Positions 1 to 8,475 of a stretch of DNA of 64,000 bases are shown one piece after another; positions within the stretch are counted from its first letter, which is position 1, and every line of letters starts with the position of its first letter. This stretch comes from Paenibacillus macquariensis (lineage in GTDB: Bacteria > Bacillota > Bacilli > Paenibacillales > Paenibacillaceae). The position numbers and the translations under genes are program-made. The notes beneath the pieces were generated by a model that saw only the letters and a program-made list of their open reading frames with translations, searched no databases and was not told the origin of the DNA. The stretch is taken from NCBI RefSeq assembly GCF_900156375.1, contig NZ_FTNK01000003.1, positions 478,576 through 542,575 of the forward strand, written 5' to 3'.

Positions 1-906
1 GTGCTTATCATTATCGACATAATCAACGGAATAGGTGTGTAGTTGGCCTTGCCCTGAACGACGATAGTAGTCTACGGCTAACGCAGATAACGCACTAGAA
101 TCTAATCCACCGGATAAAAGTGTACATACTGGAACATCAGATATTAATTGACGTTCGAGTGTATCTTGAAGAATTTCTCTTAAGTGAATTGCGGTAGTTG
201 CCTCATCATCTTCATGTACATGGCTTTCTAGCTTCCAATAGGCGTAGGAGCGAAGCCCGTTACGGTTAAAAATCATAGCATGCCCCGGCCGAAGTTCGTT
301 TACATTGCGGTATATCCCATGTCCTGGTGTCCGAGCGGGTCCAATTACAAAAATCTCTGCTAACCCTTCTGGTCCAACGACAGGTTCAACTTTCGGATGT
401 TGTAGAAGTGCTTTGGGTTCAGAACCAAATACAAGCGTCTCATCTATATGACTATAAAAAAGTGGCTTAACACCAACTCGATCACGCGCAAAAAAGACTT
501 GTTGATGCACACTATCCCATATAGCGAAGGCGAAGATACCATTGAAACGATCTACACAATCGGGTCCCCATTCTATATAAGACAACAATAATACCTCAGT
601 ATCGCAGCGTGTACGGAACTGATACCCACGATTGCGTAGTTCTTTCGTAAGTTCTGCAGCATTATATAGTTCGCCGTTATATACAATGGCGTACACGTCA
701 TCATCTTGATGTACGATCATAGGTTGAGCACCATTCTCTGGGTCAATGACACTTAGTCGTCGATGCCCGAAAGCACAAGGATTTGAAATCCATGTTCCAG
801 ATGCGTCAGGTCCGCGTGTAGCTAAGCTATCAGTCATTTGGACGAGTAATTGCGAATCCTGTGTTAAATCGCCGCTCCATTGTATAAATCCTGTTATTCC
901 GCACAT
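1..906 (-). CDS. asnB: Asparagine synthetase (glutamine-hydrolysing), N-terminal part, cut by window edge
   Basis: Reading the minus strand from the ATG at 906 gives an open frame of 302 codons running off the left edge. It starts Met-Cys-Gly-Ile, so Cys2 would be the glutaminase nucleophile once Met1 is removed. The class II glutamine amidotransferase domain follows, with RGPDASG and YNGELYN motifs, and the ATP-pyrophosphatase motif LLSGGLDSSALSAL lies near residue 275. Such enzymes make asparagine from aspartate, glutamine and ATP; some family members instead amidate cell-wall or other substrates. An AGAGAGG ribosome site lies about 7 bases upstream. The C-terminal half of the synthetase domain is outside the window, so the exact substrate cannot be judged. 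Confidence 0.9.
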   Translation of the reverse strand, partial: MCGITGFIQWSGDLTQDSQLLVQMTDSLATRGPDASGTWISNPCAFGHRRLSVIDPENGAQPMIVHQDDDVYAIVYNGELYNAAELTKELRNRGYQFRTRCDTEVLLLSYIEWGPDCVDRFNGIFAFAIWDSVHQQVFFARDRVGVKPLFYSHIDETLVFGSEPKALLQHPKVEPVVGPEGLAEIFVIGPARTPGHGIYRNVNELRPGHAMIFNRNGLRSYAYWKLESHVHEDDEATTAIHLREILQDTLERQLISDVPVCTLLSGGLDSSALSALAVDYYRRSGQGQLHTYSVDYVDNDKH

Positions 907-1063
907 AACGGTTCATCCTCTCTTTGTTGGTTGACCATATCTGTCCTTTCTTTTTACCAAAGTCATATAGAATATGCCGAAGGAAGGCATAAAATGTCTG
1001 TCCTTTAAGGAAAACTATAGGTGAGTACAACGCATGCATAGTCGAACAAAGGGGGAAGTTGTC

Positions 1064-1393
1064 GTGAATAAACATAAGTATTTTGTATCCGTGCATGGAA
1101 GATCCGTTCTAACGGACAGGGGTGCGACGACTTATGAATGGGAAATCGAAGCGACAGAAGATGAAGCACAGGAAATCAGAAATTTGATGGGATTAGTAAA
1201 GGAAAAAGAAGAAAATGCTTTTCTTGGATTTGTGTTTCCTTGGCCAGATGAACCAGAGCGTGTTGTGAATGTGACATATCAGAATGCATTAGATGACGTA
1301 TATCAGAGGATTTATGAGTATGGATCAATCGATACTCGCAAACAGATGAAGGAATCAGGAGTGAACGCATTTCTCCATTCATATGACGGTTAG
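1064..1393 (+). CDS. Conserved-looking hypothetical protein, 109 aa
   Basis: I do not recognise this family. The GTG at 1064 is chosen because an AAAGGGGG ribosome site sits about 8 bases before it; an in-frame ATG at 1034 has no such site. The product is soluble and acidic, with no signal peptide or membrane segment. It begins with a beta-like stretch (KYFVSVHGRSVLTDRG) and has a helical, glutamate-rich middle. It is divergent from asnB and followed by a 43-codon gene. Coding potential is supported by the ribosome site and by the lack of any competing frame of similar quality. Confidence 0.6.
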   Translation: MNKHKYFVSVHGRSVLTDRGATTYEWEIEATEDEAQEIRNLMGLVKEKEENAFLGFVFPWPDEPERVVNVTYQNALDDVYQRIYEYGSIDTRKQMKESGVNAFLHSYDG

Positions 1394-1473
1394 TTACAAA
1401 CCATCCCATCCAAATAATATAACTCATATTCGATCACAGGTATCACCATACTAAACGTAGGAGGTGATACAAA

Positions 1474-1605
1474 ATGGCTGAGAAATTCAAGAAAAATAAA
1501 GGCAACAAATATGCCCATAATAATGAATTTGCTGAAGAAGTAGTATCCAAGAATGCAGCTATGCATACAGAAGATAAAACAAATTGGCGTCGTGGTAATA
1601 AGTAA
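1474..1605 (+). CDS. Small basic hydrophilic protein, 43 aa
   Basis: A strong TAGGAGGTGAT ribosome site ends about 6 bases before the ATG at 1474, which opens a 43-codon frame ending TAA at 1605. The product is very hydrophilic, Lys/Asn rich at its start (MAEKFKKNKGNKYAHNNEF) and ends TNWRRGNK. Its size and composition resemble minor small acid-soluble spore proteins and other tiny spore proteins of Bacilli, but I cannot match it to a named family, so a spore role is only a guess. It lies between the 109-aa gene and the tRNA-Arg. Confidence 0.6.
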   Translation: MAEKFKKNKGNKYAHNNEFAEEVVSKNAAMHTEDKTNWRRGNK

Positions 1606-1652
1606 GAAATACTCTTAATGGTTAGTGAAATAACATAAAAATAAAAAAAGTG

Positions 1653-1680
1653 TTGCTTTATTCTGGGGATGCGTTATAAT
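1653..1680 (+). promoter_or_regulatory. Putative sigma-A promoter of tRNA-Arg
   Basis: TTGCTT at 1653-1658 and TATAAT at 1675-1680 are separated by 16 bases, about 50 bases before the tRNA. The -10 overlaps a small inverted repeat (TGCGTTA at 1670, TAACGCA at 1684) followed by CCCTTTTT, which could also end upstream transcription. Confidence 0.5.
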
Positions 1681-1733
1681 AAATAACGCACCCTTTTTAA
1701 ATGATATTAATTAAAAATGTCATATAAGATTGT

Positions 1734-1807
<74 letters not shown>

Positions 1808-1813
1808 TCACAC

Positions 1814-1846
1814 AAAAAAAGCTCTCCTTATGGAGAGCTTTTTTTT
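1814..1846 (+). terminator. Rho-independent terminator of tRNA-Arg
   Basis: The arms AGCTCTCC and GGAGAGCT around a TTAT loop are preceded by an A run and followed by a run of eight T residues. It lies within 10 bases of the tRNA 3' end. Confidence 0.9.
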
Positions 1847-2009
1847 CGTATCAGGGAATGAGAACCCCAAAGGGAGAGTATCTCTCATAGGACATAGAAT
1901 CTTGTTGACGATCCTGATTTTGACTCAATCGTTGTATTTGTGCAAAATGTACTTGGATATGTGCATTGAGATCGTTCTATGGAAAGAATACAATGAGAAT
2001 AAATAGAGA

Positions 2010-2024
2010 TGATAATGATTATCA
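2010..2024. promoter_or_regulatory. Fur box upstream of the siderophore-binding lipoprotein
   Basis: TGATAATGATTATCA is an exact match to the Bacillus 7-1-7 Fur operator (TGATAATNATTATCA). It lies 58 bases before the ATG at 2082, in the expected promoter region, and predicts iron-dependent repression. Confidence 0.88.
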
Positions 2025-2081
2025 TTGATAATTTATTTATTTCGTTACATCTAATAGTAACTAGAGGAGTGAGCATATAAT

Positions 2082-3053
2082 ATGGCGGTGCAAACAGTAG
2101 GAAGTATACGGAAGATACGTTGGCTGGTCGTACTACTGGTCATTATGGTAAGTTTGGCAGGCTGTGGCGATGCAAAGGAAACATCAACCAATGAAGAAAA
2201 AAGTAAGCAAGAGAACAGTGATACAAGGAAGGTTAATGATGCTTTTGGCGAAGTAGAAGTTCCTGTTAAGCCGCAGAGAGTAGCAGGTATTTACTTAGAG
2301 GATTATATGTTGGCGTTAGGTGTGGAACCGATTGTGCAATGGTATCATCCAAGCTGGGGTAAACAAGATTATTTAGGACTAACGGATGTTCCATTATTCG
2401 ATATCACAGGCAGTTTGGAGGCTATGATTGAAAATAATCCTGACTTAATTATATTGAACGGGGGAATGGATGATAGTTATCCATTGTATTCCAAAATCGC
2501 TCCTACTTATCGCTTGCCTGATGAAGTGATTGGGAATGCAGAAGAAACACTAAAAACAGTTGCTGATTTACTCGGCATTCCTGAGAAGGCTACTAGCGTA
2601 TTAGAAAACTATAAACAGAAGATTACCGATACCAAAGAGAAGTTGGAAGAGGCTATTGGCCGCGAGACCGTTGCGGTCGTGCGTCTCGATGTCGGGGACA
2701 AGCCGGAGCTACGTCTGTTCGGTCTGAATAATGCATATACAGGCAGTATTTACAGAGATCTTGGTTTGGAGCCGTTCCCGTGGGTGAAGAACATCGAGGC
2801 TCACGATGTTATCTCACAAGAAAAAATACCGGAGTTTACTGCTGATCATATTATCATCTTCCCCTCTGATGGTACATGGGACTCTAAGTCCAATGAGAAG
2901 GCGGTTGCCCTGCTTGATGACCCATTATGGAAAAACATCCCTGCCGTCAAGAGCGGTCATGTGTATCAACTGGAACGATCGCATTGGCAATCAGGGGCGA
3001 TTACAGCGAATATGATGAAGATGGATGATTTACTGAAATTTTTAGTGAAGTAA
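2082..3053 (+). CDS. Iron(III)-siderophore ABC transporter substrate-binding lipoprotein
   Basis: The 323-aa product starts with a basic region and hydrophobic helix ending in the lipobox LAGC (Cys about residue 28), so it should be lipid-anchored outside the membrane. The rest is a class III (FhuD/FecB/FeuA-like) binding protein: N-lobe VAGIYLEDYMLALGVEP, a long connecting helix around residues 165-195, and a C-lobe ending DPLWKNIPAVKSGHVYQL. An AGAGGAG ribosome site precedes the ATG by 13 bases. A Fur box lies upstream. No permease or ATPase gene is adjacent, so it must borrow them from elsewhere. Its closest relative here is the C-terminal half of the next gene. The ligand is inferred to be a ferric siderophore. 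Confidence 0.88.
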   Translation: MAVQTVGSIRKIRWLVVLLVIMVSLAGCGDAKETSTNEEKSKQENSDTRKVNDAFGEVEVPVKPQRVAGIYLEDYMLALGVEPIVQWYHPSWGKQDYLGLTDVPLFDITGSLEAMIENNPDLIILNGGMDDSYPLYSKIAPTYRLPDEVIGNAEETLKTVADLLGIPEKATSVLENYKQKITDTKEKLEEAIGRETVAVVRLDVGDKPELRLFGLNNAYTGSIYRDLGLEPFPWVKNIEAHDVISQEKIPEFTADHIIIFPSDGTWDSKSNEKAVALLDDPLWKNIPAVKSGHVYQLERSHWQSGAITANMMKMDDLLKFLVK

Positions 3054-3078
3054 ATAGCTTTAGAAATGTTACAAATGA

Positions 3079-3116
3079 GAAAGCTTTTTAGGTTTTATTG
3101 AAGAGCTTTCTTTTTT
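3079..3116 (+). terminator. Terminator after the binding lipoprotein gene
   Basis: GAAAGCT (3079-3085) pairs with AGCTTTC (3104-3110), and a T-rich run follows. It separates the lipoprotein gene from the regulator, which has its own Fur box. Confidence 0.7.
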
Positions 3117-3129
3117 GCGTTACACTAGT

Positions 3130-3148
3130 AATAATGATTCTCATTATC
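3130..3148. promoter_or_regulatory. Fur box upstream of the AraC/Btr-like regulator
   Basis: AATAATGATTCTCATTATC matches the classical 19-bp Fur box at 18 of 19 positions. It ends 3 bases before the ribosome site of the regulator gene, so bound Fur would also block the start region. Confidence 0.85.
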
Positions 3149-3162
3149 AAAGGAGGGGCATG

Positions 3163-4779
3163 ATGAGTAGCGAGGTAGCATCTTCTTCCTGCTGCCCGTC
3201 CATCATTTATATGATGACAGGCATCCGGTATTTCCAATTGGACGTATTGACTAGCGAGGAATTTATTGGGGCTGAGGAGTACATGCTGTTTGCTGTTACG
3301 GATGGCATAGCAGAAATAGATACTAGGTATGGTACTCAGGAAATACTCAGAGCAAGTCTGGCTATTGTGGAACCAGATCAAGCCATTCATATCCATACAT
3401 ATAACAACAGTATCTCTTTCTACGTTATTACATTTAAAGCGATTCCGATTCCAGATTTGAACGCCTCGGAGCATAAACAACAGCCTGCTAGTTTTCCGTA
3501 TAAGGGTATCTGGAACCATGTTCCGTTCGCACGATGCATTGATTTGCTGGAGGAGATTTACTTGCATAGTCAAGATAAAGAAGAATTCATGCGGTTTTTC
3601 AATCATGTGCGGTTTGAGGAATTCCTTCGCTATGTGCTACAGCAAAATAGTAGCATGGCCCCCGTGCGGGATTTGAAGAGTGCTGTGAAAAGCTCAATCG
3701 ATTATTTAAGTGATAACTATGCAATGCAAGTAACAGTGGCACAGTTGGCTGCGGATGTGGATATGTTCCCGTGGCAATACTCGCAAATGTTCAAGGAGCT
3801 TACAGGTCAAATTCCACTTAGTTTTGTAAATAAACTACGGATCGACCATGCGAAGCAGTTACTCTTAAAAACGGAGGACCGAATTCATGAGATTGCCCAA
3901 CATGTAGGTTTTAACAATGAATTTTATTTTAACCGCCGCTTTAAGAAATCGGTCGGTGTGGCTCCAGGTCAGTATCGTAAACAACAGCGAAGTACGCTGC
4001 GTGTTGTGTCTCTATATATGGAAGATTTATTGATCACATTAGGTGTGATTCCTGTTGTGCAATGGTCTCATCCCGGATGGGGGAGGCAAGAATATCTTGG
4101 ACTGAAGCATGTTCCGATATTTAATGTTTTACAAGATAGCTATGAATCACTTTCAGAGTACGAGCCGGATCTAATTATTGCACGTAGAAGTGATTACGAG
4201 CTGCATACGAATCAATATGAGCAATGCAAGCAATTCCTGTATACCGATGTCATTATACATGATGATATGGATTTGCATTCAACATTACGAACGCTAGCAG
4301 AACGGTTGGGAAGGGTTGATCAGGCGGAGTATGCCATCCAACAATATGAGGATAAAGTATCCAGGGCAAAAAAATTATTGTCCGGCTCAATGAGGAATCA
4401 GACGTATGTCTTTCTGCGTATTGCAGCCGATTGCATCAGCGTCGATCAGAAATATACGAAGCCATTTCTATGGAGGGAATTAGGAATAACTCCCCATCCG
4501 ATGGTACAGGCGTTAACCCATGAAGTAGGTAGACAAGGCGTAACGTGGGAATGGTTGAACGAGTTAGATGCGGATTATATTTTCTTCGCGTTCGATAAAT
4601 GGCATGAACACGTAGTAGGTTCAGAAAGGCGGCAGATTGATCATCCCATGTGGCAAACGATTCCCGCCGTTCGAAATCGCCGTGCGTTCGAAGTTGACTT
4701 TATGACATGGATGAACCAAGGTCAGCTTCTTGCCAATAGCAAAAAAATTGATGATGTTCTGAGAATGCTAGCATATTAG
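3163..4779 (+). CDS. AraC-family activator with C-terminal siderophore-binding-protein domain (Btr-like)
   Basis: The ATG at 3163 is used because GGAGG ends 6 bases upstream; ATG 3160 is too close to it. The 538-aa product has three parts: an N-terminal AraC ligand-pocket-like region (about 1-110), a double helix-turn-helix AraC domain (about 175-280, with VAQLAADVDMFPWQYSQMFKELTG and IAQHVGFNNEFYFNRRFKKSVG), and a periplasmic-binding-protein fold (about 285-535). This is the architecture of Bacillus Btr, which senses bacillibactin in the cytoplasm and activates uptake genes. The sensor half closely resembles the lipoprotein encoded just upstream (QWSHPGWGRQEYLGL versus QWYHPSWGKQDYLGL). It has no signal peptide. 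The role as activator of iron-siderophore uptake is inferred. Confidence 0.88.
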   Translation: MSSEVASSSCCPSIIYMMTGIRYFQLDVLTSEEFIGAEEYMLFAVTDGIAEIDTRYGTQEILRASLAIVEPDQAIHIHTYNNSISFYVITFKAIPIPDLNASEHKQQPASFPYKGIWNHVPFARCIDLLEEIYLHSQDKEEFMRFFNHVRFEEFLRYVLQQNSSMAPVRDLKSAVKSSIDYLSDNYAMQVTVAQLAADVDMFPWQYSQMFKELTGQIPLSFVNKLRIDHAKQLLLKTEDRIHEIAQHVGFNNEFYFNRRFKKSVGVAPGQYRKQQRSTLRVVSLYMEDLLITLGVIPVVQWSHPGWGRQEYLGLKHVPIFNVLQDSYESLSEYEPDLIIARRSDYELHTNQYEQCKQFLYTDVIIHDDMDLHSTLRTLAERLGRVDQAEYAIQQYEDKVSRAKKLLSGSMRNQTYVFLRIAADCISVDQKYTKPFLWRELGITPHPMVQALTHEVGRQGVTWEWLNELDADYIFFAFDKWHEHVVGSERRQIDHPMWQTIPAVRNRRAFEVDFMTWMNQGQLLANSKKIDDVLRMLAY

Positions 4780-4801
4780 AGGTTCAAAACTTCCGAAATG
4801 A

Positions 4802-4897
4802 GGATTATAGCGGTGAATAACCTATGAACCGTTGTATACGAAAACGGTATGCACGGTGGTGTGAGAGGTCGGGGACTAGTCGGCCCCGCCTACTCAA
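4802..4897 (+). mobile_element. Relic of a group II intron 3' end (domains V and VI)
   Basis: The stretch 4827-4860 folds as intron domain V: a lower stem ACCGTTGT/ACGGTGGT, a two-base bulge, and a short upper stem ATAC/GTAT. It is followed by GGTGTGAGAGGTCGGGG and a second stem (AGGTCGGGG with CCCCGCCT) ending in CTACTCAAT, the usual layout of domain VI and the 3' splice end of bacterial introns. No reverse transcriptase frame or 5' intron part is present. It lies between convergent genes, where class C introns tend to insert. Recognition is by motif memory, so moderate confidence. Confidence 0.6.
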
Positions 4898-4906
4898 TCG
4901 TCATGA

Positions 4907-5935
4907 TTACATTGTACGATGTTTCCGTAGAGCTAGGATATTTAGTGTTGAAAATATAAGTGAGAATAAGAGAAGGATATACAGATCAGTTGAAATATGA
5001 GACCAACCTTTTCCCCGTATCATAACATCTATCATAGCGTCAGCCCCGTAATAGATAGGCATAACGTACCCAATCTTTTGTAACCAAAGAGGAAGGGTAT
5101 TCAACGGTAATAGACCAGACAAGAAAATTTGGGGGACGATAATTAATGGAATGAACTGCATCATCTGAAGCTCATTACTAGCAAAGGCTGATAAGAGCAT
5201 ACCCAAGGTCAGTGCAGTCATTGAGAGTAGGATTGTAATAAGTAGAACGTAGCCAAAGTTACCAACCATCATAATACCTAATACTTTTATTGAGAAAAAA
5301 GATATCAGTAAAGCTTGAATGAGTGTGAATATGCCGAATCCACCCACATATCCAATGACAATCTCCCATCGTTTGATGGGTGTAGATAGCAGTCGTTCTA
5401 AGGTTCCGGTTGTACGCTCACGTAAGAAGGAGATACCTGCAATAAGAAATACAAAAAAGAAAATAAATACCCCAATCATAATGGGACCAAAACGATCAAT
5501 GACTGCCATATCTAAGGAACCATGAAGGAAGGATATCTCAGGTTTGAACTGAACTTGAGTCGTTGATACTTGATTCATACTCTTCTCTAGAAGCAGTTGA
5601 ACGGACTTGTTGATTGAAGGATCGCTACCTTCTATGAGAACCTGTGGAATAGTTTCTTTTAAAGTAATTAGAGCATCGATGTCCCGATTGTCGAGAGCTT
5701 GTGTAGCTAACGGCTCGGTATTATATATAAGTACCTTGGCACCGAGTTTCTCCATTGCTGTGGAAAGGGAACTGGCTTGACTAACGACGCCGATGTTCGG
5801 ATGATATTCCTTACCGCTAAACACCAAACTCATTAAACTTAGAACGATCAGAGGGGCAATGAACATAAGAGCCATCGTTCGTTTATCATGAATGAATTGA
5901 CGTAGAATTCTGAGTATCATGGCTCCAATTCTCAT
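4907..5935 (-). CDS. ABC-2 type transporter permease
   Basis: The 342-aa membrane protein has one N-terminal transmembrane helix, a large external loop (about residues 45-150) and five further hydrophobic helices in the C-terminal half, as in ABC2_membrane_3/DrrB or YhfH-like drug and antibiotic exporters. The motif SFLRERTTGTLERLLSTPIKRWEI between the second and third helices is typical of the family. Its start codon overlaps the stop of the ATPase gene by four bases (ATGA), so the two form a translationally coupled exporter. The substrate is not evident; hydrophobic antibiotics or lipids are usual for this type. Confidence 0.88.
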   Translation of the reverse strand: MRIGAMILRILRQFIHDKRTMALMFIAPLIVLSLMSLVFSGKEYHPNIGVVSQASSLSTAMEKLGAKVLIYNTEPLATQALDNRDIDALITLKETIPQVLIEGSDPSINKSVQLLLEKSMNQVSTTQVQFKPEISFLHGSLDMAVIDRFGPIMIGVFIFFFVFLIAGISFLRERTTGTLERLLSTPIKRWEIVIGYVGGFGIFTLIQALLISFFSIKVLGIMMVGNFGYVLLITILLSMTALTLGMLLSAFASNELQMMQFIPLIIVPQIFLSGLLPLNTLPLWLQKIGYVMPIYYGADAMIDVMIRGKGWSHISTDLYILLLFSLIFSTLNILALRKHRTM

Positions 5936-6669
5936 GAGCGTATACCTCCATAATGGATAAAGGCTTCTTCAAGCGTAGATGATTGTGTTGCATCTATTAA
6001 TGCTTGAGGACTATCTACTGCTAGAAGTTCACCGTCTCGAATCATCCCTAATCGATCACATTTCTCCGCTTCATCCATGACATGTGTTGTGAGAACAATC
6101 GTGGTCCCTTTAGCGGTAAGAGATCGTAATTCTCTCCAAATAGATTGTCTAAGAATCGGGTCTATACCCACCGTAGGTTCGTCTAGAATTAGTAAAGCAG
6201 GTTCATGTAAAAGGGAGATGGCTAGAGATAATCTTCGTTTCATTCCACCTGAATATTGGCCTACTTGTTTGTATAAATGCTCTTTTAAGTTAACAAGTTC
6301 CATGACCTCTTGTATTCTTTGAGAACGATGTTGTCCTCTCACCCCATATAGGGATGCAAAGAACTCCAGGTTTTCAAGGGCGGTGAGCTCCGTATAGAGA
6401 GCATCCGATTGAGCCATATATCCGATCTGCTGAAGCATATTAAGCTTAGGCATAAGTGTTCCTAAGATATATACATCACCAGAACTACGCTGTTCCATGC
6501 CTATTAATATTTTCACAAGTGTTGTTTTACCTGAGCCTGAAGGACCCAATATTCCGAATATCTCTGCTTTAAATACATTCAGTGAAATATCATGGAGTAC
6601 TTGTTTGTTACCATACTCTTTATTAACATGTTGAACAGAGATGACACATTGATCGTCGTTATTTATCAT
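5932..6669 (-). CDS. ABC transporter ATP-binding protein (multidrug-type exporter)
   Basis: The 245-aa nucleotide-binding subunit has Walker A GPSGSGKT, signature SGGMKRRLSLA, Walker B LLILDEPTVGIDP and the H-loop TTHVMDE. The ATG at 6669 is chosen because AGAGGGGA lies 5-12 bases upstream; a longer frame from 6708 would start inside the operator. It is the first gene of a two-gene operon with the permease at 4907-5935. A palindromic TetR-type operator lies just upstream, suggesting induction by a small-molecule inducer, but no regulator gene is nearby. Confidence 0.92.
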   Translation of the reverse strand: MINNDDQCVISVQHVNKEYGNKQVLHDISLNVFKAEIFGILGPSGSGKTTLVKILIGMEQRSSGDVYILGTLMPKLNMLQQIGYMAQSDALYTELTALENLEFFASLYGVRGQHRSQRIQEVMELVNLKEHLYKQVGQYSGGMKRRLSLAISLLHEPALLILDEPTVGIDPILRQSIWRELRSLTAKGTTIVLTTHVMDEAEKCDRLGMIRDGELLAVDSPQALIDATQSSTLEEAFIHYGGIRS

Positions 6670-6690
6670 AATTGATCCCCTCTCCCTAAT

Positions 6691-6713
6691 GAATGAGTAC
6701 GCACTCACTCATT
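6691..6713. promoter_or_regulatory. TetR-type operator before the ABC exporter
   Basis: TGAGTACGCACTCA (6694-6707) is a perfect palindrome with arms TGAGT/ACTCA. A wider repeat AATGAGT (6692-6698)/ACTCATT (6707-6713) overlaps it. TGAGTGAGT-like palindromes of this size are common operators of TetR/AcrR repressors controlling efflux pumps. Confidence 0.6.
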
Positions 6714-6762
6714 AATATAATACAGAATGAGGAAATTTTGAAACGTTTTGATGAAAAGAAAA

Positions 6763-6804
6763 ACAGCAAATAACCCCCCATTTCCACGAGGGTTTATTTG
6801 CTGT
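6763..6804 (-). terminator. Terminator of the amidohydrolase gene
   Basis: ACAGCAAATAACCC (6763-6776) pairs with GGGTTTATTTGCTGT (6790-6804) with one bulge. On the minus strand it is followed by TTTTTCTTTTC. It lies 41 bases past the stop of the M20 gene. Confidence 0.75.
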
Positions 6805-6844
6805 TGGTTCAGTGATTTTTTGTTTTTAGGAAACGTTTCTTCTT

Positions 6845-8035
6845 TTATAGTTCATTTAGGTTATCTACGCCAGCCAACTTCTTTATTGCAGCTTCTGCCA
6901 GTAGAGCGAAGTAGCGTGAAGTGGGTAATAATGCTTCTTCATCGACATCAAACTGAGGGTGATGTAGTCCATAAGCTCCATTAGTACCGATATTAACGAA
7001 TGCGCCAGGAATTTGTTGGAGGTAAAAGGAAAAATCCTCACCACCCATTTGAGGTGCTAAATCAAGTACTTTATAGTCTGCAAGAGCTGCAATTTCTTTG
7101 GTGAAATCTGCCCAATCCCTATCGTTAACTGTGGCTGGAGGACCCGGATACCAATGTAACTCAGCTTCTGCACCAGCGGCAGCTGCAGTTCCTTTAATAA
7201 TCTGGTTTATTTTTTCAGGAATGAGACGTCGAATTTCTTCATTATAGGTTCGGACGGTTCCTTCTAACTCAACAGTTTCAGGCAAGACGTTCCATGTGTT
7301 TCCACCATTGATTCTCGTCACGCTGACAATCACAGGTTCAGTGGCACTTGTAATTCGGCTGGCAATGGTCTGTAACGAAAGGATGATTTGTGCAGCGCTC
7401 ACGATGCTGTCAACGCCATTCTCAGGGTAGGCAGCATGGGCTCCTATACCTCGAATCGTTATTTCAAACCGATCAACACCGGCTGTTAAAGCACCTGTCC
7501 GAGTTCCAAATGTTCCAACAGGTAAATCTGGGTTATTATGCAGACCAAAGATGGCTGATACGTCATTTAGACCACCGGAGGCTAATACGGATGTTGCACC
7601 GTGTCCTGTTTCTTCAGCGGGTTGAAACAAGACACGTACGGTGCCGGTGAGTTCGGATTCGCGGGCTTTTAATAAATAAGCTGCACCGAGGATTGCAGCG
7701 GTGTGAAAGTCATGACCACAAGCATGCATTTTCCCGTCAATTTGTGAAGCAAACGGCAAATTCGTCTGTTCTTTAATGGGTAAGGCATCGATATCGCAGC
7801 GGATAGCTACTATTGGACCTTGACCCGAACCGATTTCAGCGATTAATCCGGTAGCTAGTGGAACATCTAGTATGCGAATGTTCGCTTCAGTCAGCCATTC
7901 ACGGATTTTAGCAGTGGTTTTGTATTCTTCATTTGATAATTCAGGTTCATAGTGAAGATTACGTCGAACTTCAATGAGGTGTTGAGATAAGGCTTGTTCT
8001 GAAGTTACTTCTTTTATATTAGTCACATTTGTCAT
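6845..8035 (-). CDS. M20D-family amidohydrolase / N-acyl-amino-acid deacylase
   Basis: The 396-aa product has the M20 metallopeptidase motifs: IRCDIDALPI, the metal-binding HACGHDFHTA near residue 110, the catalytic EETGHG, and a late MGGEDFSFYL. The dimerisation domain sits in the middle (about 190-300). Relatives hydrolyse N-acetyl amino acids, N-acetyldiaminopimelate, hippurate or indole-3-acetyl conjugates; the sequence alone does not settle the substrate. AAGAGGAC lies upstream of the ATG at 8035. It is cytoplasmic, monocistronic by its terminator, and points away from the pst operon. Confidence 0.88.
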   Translation of the reverse strand: MTNVTNIKEVTSEQALSQHLIEVRRNLHYEPELSNEEYKTTAKIREWLTEANIRILDVPLATGLIAEIGSGQGPIVAIRCDIDALPIKEQTNLPFASQIDGKMHACGHDFHTAAILGAAYLLKARESELTGTVRVLFQPAEETGHGATSVLASGGLNDVSAIFGLHNNPDLPVGTFGTRTGALTAGVDRFEITIRGIGAHAAYPENGVDSIVSAAQIILSLQTIASRITSATEPVIVSVTRINGGNTWNVLPETVELEGTVRTYNEEIRRLIPEKINQIIKGTAAAAGAEAELHWYPGPPATVNDRDWADFTKEIAALADYKVLDLAPQMGGEDFSFYLQQIPGAFVNIGTNGAYGLHHPQFDVDEEALLPTSRYFALLAEAAIKKLAGVDNLNEL

Positions 8036-8475
8036 GGGATAGTCCTCTTTTCATTAGGTTAGATAACCTCTATTTTCATTTATAACATTATAATTCAAAG
8101 TTATCCGATAAGATTTATATTTAGTTGGTATGGTACCCCTTTTTTGGATCACTTGTCAATAATTGAGGATTTAGTTGGGATACTTTTGAGATTTTGGCAT
8201 TATTCATTTGTATGTTCCTTCTATTATATAAGCAACGTTACAGTTGATTAGATCGATAGAGAATAAAATTAGGCCAAGAACGAATGAATTTGATTATGAA
8301 TATATGTTTTTGGTACTCAACCGTGTGATAAATGAAGTTAATAGAAGACTTATTTCTATATTTGTTAAAAAATAAATGCGATTTTACATTACCATAACAT
8401 TCCAATGGTTCAGATTTAACACTTATATACGACAATGAACCTATAGCTTTTATGACAAGAAAAGGGTGAATCTAA
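8036..8475. other. 440-bp intergenic region between divergent genes
   Basis: The stretch is AT-rich and must hold the promoters of the amidohydrolase (minus) and the pst-linked operon (plus). I see no convincing operator, hairpin or gene. A 65-codon minus-strand frame at 8238-8435 has no ribosome site and unconvincing composition. Confidence 0.6.

Noticed and set aside
3088..3606. 172-codon minus-strand frame
   Set aside because: It lies opposite the AraC/Btr-like gene, which has clear domain motifs, and has no ribosome site or plausible protein features.
8238..8435. 65-codon minus-strand frame in the 440-bp gap
   Set aside because: It starts with TTG with no ribosome site and has no recognisable composition or motif.
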